A stretch of DNA of 64,000 nucleotides, from NCBI GenBank assembly GCA_944391345.1, contig CALXTE010000006.1:16779-80778 (forward strand), in the 5' to 3' direction. This document shows positions 62,926 through 64,000 of this stretch, one piece after another. The position numbers were made by a program, and so were the translations under genes. The stretch's first letter is position 1; the number at the start of each line of letters is the position of its first letter. Origin of the DNA: an uncultured Alphaproteobacteria bacterium (lineage in GTDB: Bacteria > Pseudomonadota > Alphaproteobacteria > RF32 > CAG-239). Below the pieces are notes generated by a model, which worked only from the letters and a program-made list of their open reading frames with translations, searched no databases and was not told where the DNA came from.

Positions 62926-63549
62926 TTACTCTTGGCAGACGTAACTTGTGCATTTATTTATTGCTGCACACCAGTAGTAATCTTTTTCACACTCACAGGT
63001 TGTATAAAGTCCGTTGCATGTTTTGTAATTATAGCCCGGCCCTATTTCATGTTCCCCCGTGCATGTATTTTTTGCTGCACAAACACAACTACCACTTGAA
63101 TTATCCCACTCATATGGACTTTCGCAAGTACAGATTCTGTATTTGCCGCCGCAGGTATCATTTTTATTAAAAACTTTTTCATAAGATCCAGTGCAAGTAT
63201 ACTTATAGGTGCTTTTGCATTCACAAATTGTTCCATTCCAATCTGCTGTATTATCACAAATACATTCTTTATAAAATCCATTACATGTTTGCCCTGTTCC
63301 ACCTGAATACCCAGAACCAGTGCAAGTTTGCGTGTAGCCCATTAGGGAACAAAGCTCCGTCATATCCTGTGAGCCGCCACTTGGACAGTACCAAGCTTCG
63401 CCAAACGGGCATTTGAGGCCGCCATCGCAAGCAGTGCTGCTGGTATAACCGAGCGAGTTACAAGTCGGTGTCGGAACACAGGTTTGGGCTTGAGTTATGC
63501 CGCAACTTAAGACAAGGGCTGTCGTGGTGTAGTAGAATATTCTTTTCAT
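62926..63549 (-). CDS. Secreted cysteine-rich repeat protein
   Basis: I do not recognise a named family. The ATG at 63549 follows AGGAG by seven bases; an ATG at 63564 lies on the ribosome site itself and is unlikely. The 207-residue protein has a signal peptide (about 1-21), then about 25 cysteines in some 185 residues. After an N-terminal Cys-rich part come three repeats of about 42-47 residues, each with TCTG, a 10-12 residue spacer, TC-[NG]-G-x-Y-x2-C-x-C, an aromatic/Trp segment and a closing Cys pair or pairs. It is 16 bases after another Cys-rich gene. Multiple disulfides outside the cytoplasm are expected. Confidence 0.8.
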   Translation of the reverse strand: MKRIFYYTTTALVLSCGITQAQTCVPTPTCNSLGYTSSTACDGGLKCPFGEAWYCPSGGSQDMTELCSLMGYTQTCTGSGYSGGTGQTCNGFYKECICDNTADWNGTICECKSTYKYTCTGSYEKVFNKNDTCGGKYRICTCESPYEWDNSSGSCVCAAKNTCTGEHEIGPGYNYKTCNGLYTTCECEKDYYWCAAINKCTSYVCQE

Positions 63550-63565
63550 TTTTGTTCTCCTCATT

Positions 63566-64000
63566 TTAATAAGCCGGGCAAAAGCCGCAATAATAAGTAT
63601 AATTGTTTTGGCAGGTGGTCATATACCACAAACCCGAACATTCTTCATATTCGCAATTCATGCCTTGTGGGCAAGTCGTGTATTTTCCTAAATTCGGGCA
63701 AGGTTTGCAGTTGTCATATTTAATCACGTCACCGGACTGACAGGTTTCTGCGTCTGCTTCTCCGCCCATTGAGCCGCAATCTTGAAAGCCGTCGCAAGGA
63801 TTGGGTTTGACTTTGTATTTCTTGATGCCATCACAGTCGAGGCAGACTTCGCCGTCTTGGACATAACCTTCTGGGATTGTGGTATAATCATATCCGGCGC
63901 CGCATGGGGTGCAATCACAAGAGGCATATTTGCCGCCGCAAGCTTCGCCAACGCCATAATAAGGCGCTTCGCAAGTGATATAACCCGACGGACAAGCTTT
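63566..64000 (-). CDS. Cysteine-rich repeat protein (partial, N-terminus beyond right edge)
   Basis: The frame ending at the TAA at 63566-63568 stays open to the right edge, giving at least 144 C-terminal residues; an internal ATG at 63769 gives only a short piece and is not a likely start. The text has about 24 cysteines, with ACGGKYASCDCTPCGAGYDY, which matches the repeat core of the next gene, then YVQDGEVCLDCDG and repeated short CxxC pairs near the end (CPNLGKYTTCPQGMNCEYEEC). It is upstream of the other Cys-rich gene in the same direction, so the two form an operon. Length and signal peptide cannot be seen. Confidence 0.75.
   Translation of the reverse strand, partial: KACPSGYITCEAPYYGVGEACGGKYASCDCTPCGAGYDYTTIPEGYVQDGEVCLDCDGIKKYKVKPNPCDGFQDCGSMGGEADAETCQSGDVIKYDNCKPCPNLGKYTTCPQGMNCEYEECSGLWYMTTCQNNYTYYCGFCPAY

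Noticed and set aside
1-64000. CRISPR arrays, insertion sequences, prophage, rRNA
   Set aside because: No regularly spaced repeats, transposase or integrase genes, phage structural genes or rRNA sequences were seen on either strand.

Overview
The window is a gene-dense, low-GC piece of an alphaproteobacterial chromosome, most likely from an uncultured host- or gut-associated lineage. Four conserved neighbourhoods support this: dusB-trkA-hfq-hflX, mrcA-prfB, tpiA-secG-pyrG diverging from ppiD, and gyrA-ssb with a nearby uvrA. A DUF2155 gene beside MCE (MlaD-like) genes also fits. KdsA, a PagP-like lipid A palmitoyltransferase, a YhdP/AsmA-like protein and MlaC/MlaD proteins show a Gram-negative envelope with lipopolysaccharide. 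The Rnf complex fits an anaerobic or microaerobic life. The organism assignment is inferred from gene content and order, not from a marker-gene search.

Layout. 1-5.8 kb (minus): apbE-rseC-rnfBCDGE, an ion-pumping ferredoxin:NAD oxidoreductase with its flavin-attaching enzyme; rnfE runs off the left edge. 5.9-8.3 kb (plus): a CDP-alcohol phosphatidyltransferase coupled to a DsbD-like disulfide reductase. 8.3-11.6 kb: tRNA-Lys(CTT), a guanine deaminase and small HD-domain, AsmA-like, lipoprotein-like and LprI-like genes. 11.6-16.6 kb (minus): a Gld-type ABC cassette (ATPase, permease, GldG-like, DUF4340) ending in a small soluble histidine kinase. 16.7-19.7 kb (plus): two different MlaD-like genes, DUF2155 and a family 2 glycosyltransferase. 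19.7-20.6 kb: a DUF2156 protein.

20.6-33.2 kb (minus): one long co-directional run, read from the right as kdsA-recO-parC-59-aa gene-giant coiled-coil membrane protein-187-aa gene-dusB-trkA-hfq-hflX. 33.4-38.1 kb (minus): an unknown gene, pagP, pyrG, secG, tpiA. 38.3-40.1 kb (plus): ppiD. 40.2-52.5 kb (minus): clpX, clpP, a HAD-like gene, a YhdP-like giant, an alpha/beta hydrolase, prfB (with an intact programmed +1 frameshift), mrcA, gltX, mlaC. 52.6-55.1 kb: an AapJ-like binding protein, an esterase and an S24-type regulator. 55.2-60 kb (minus): gyrA, ssb, a LivJ-like binding protein. 60.1-62.9 kb (plus): uvrA. 62.9-64 kb (minus): two cysteine-rich repeat proteins, the second cut by the right edge.

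The strongest leads are the cysteine-rich modular secreted proteins at the right end; the 1319-residue coiled-coil membrane protein and its uncharacterised partner, translationally coupled to dusB; the Rnf operon, whose RnfB and gene order look like the Bacteroidota/Clostridia type but with several lost iron-sulfur cysteines; and the PagP plus unknown-gene insertion between pyrG and kdsA. No CRISPR array, insertion sequence, prophage or rRNA was seen, and no gene-free stretch exceeds 300 bases; the longest are about 250 bases upstream of gyrA and about 190 bases around the tRNA.
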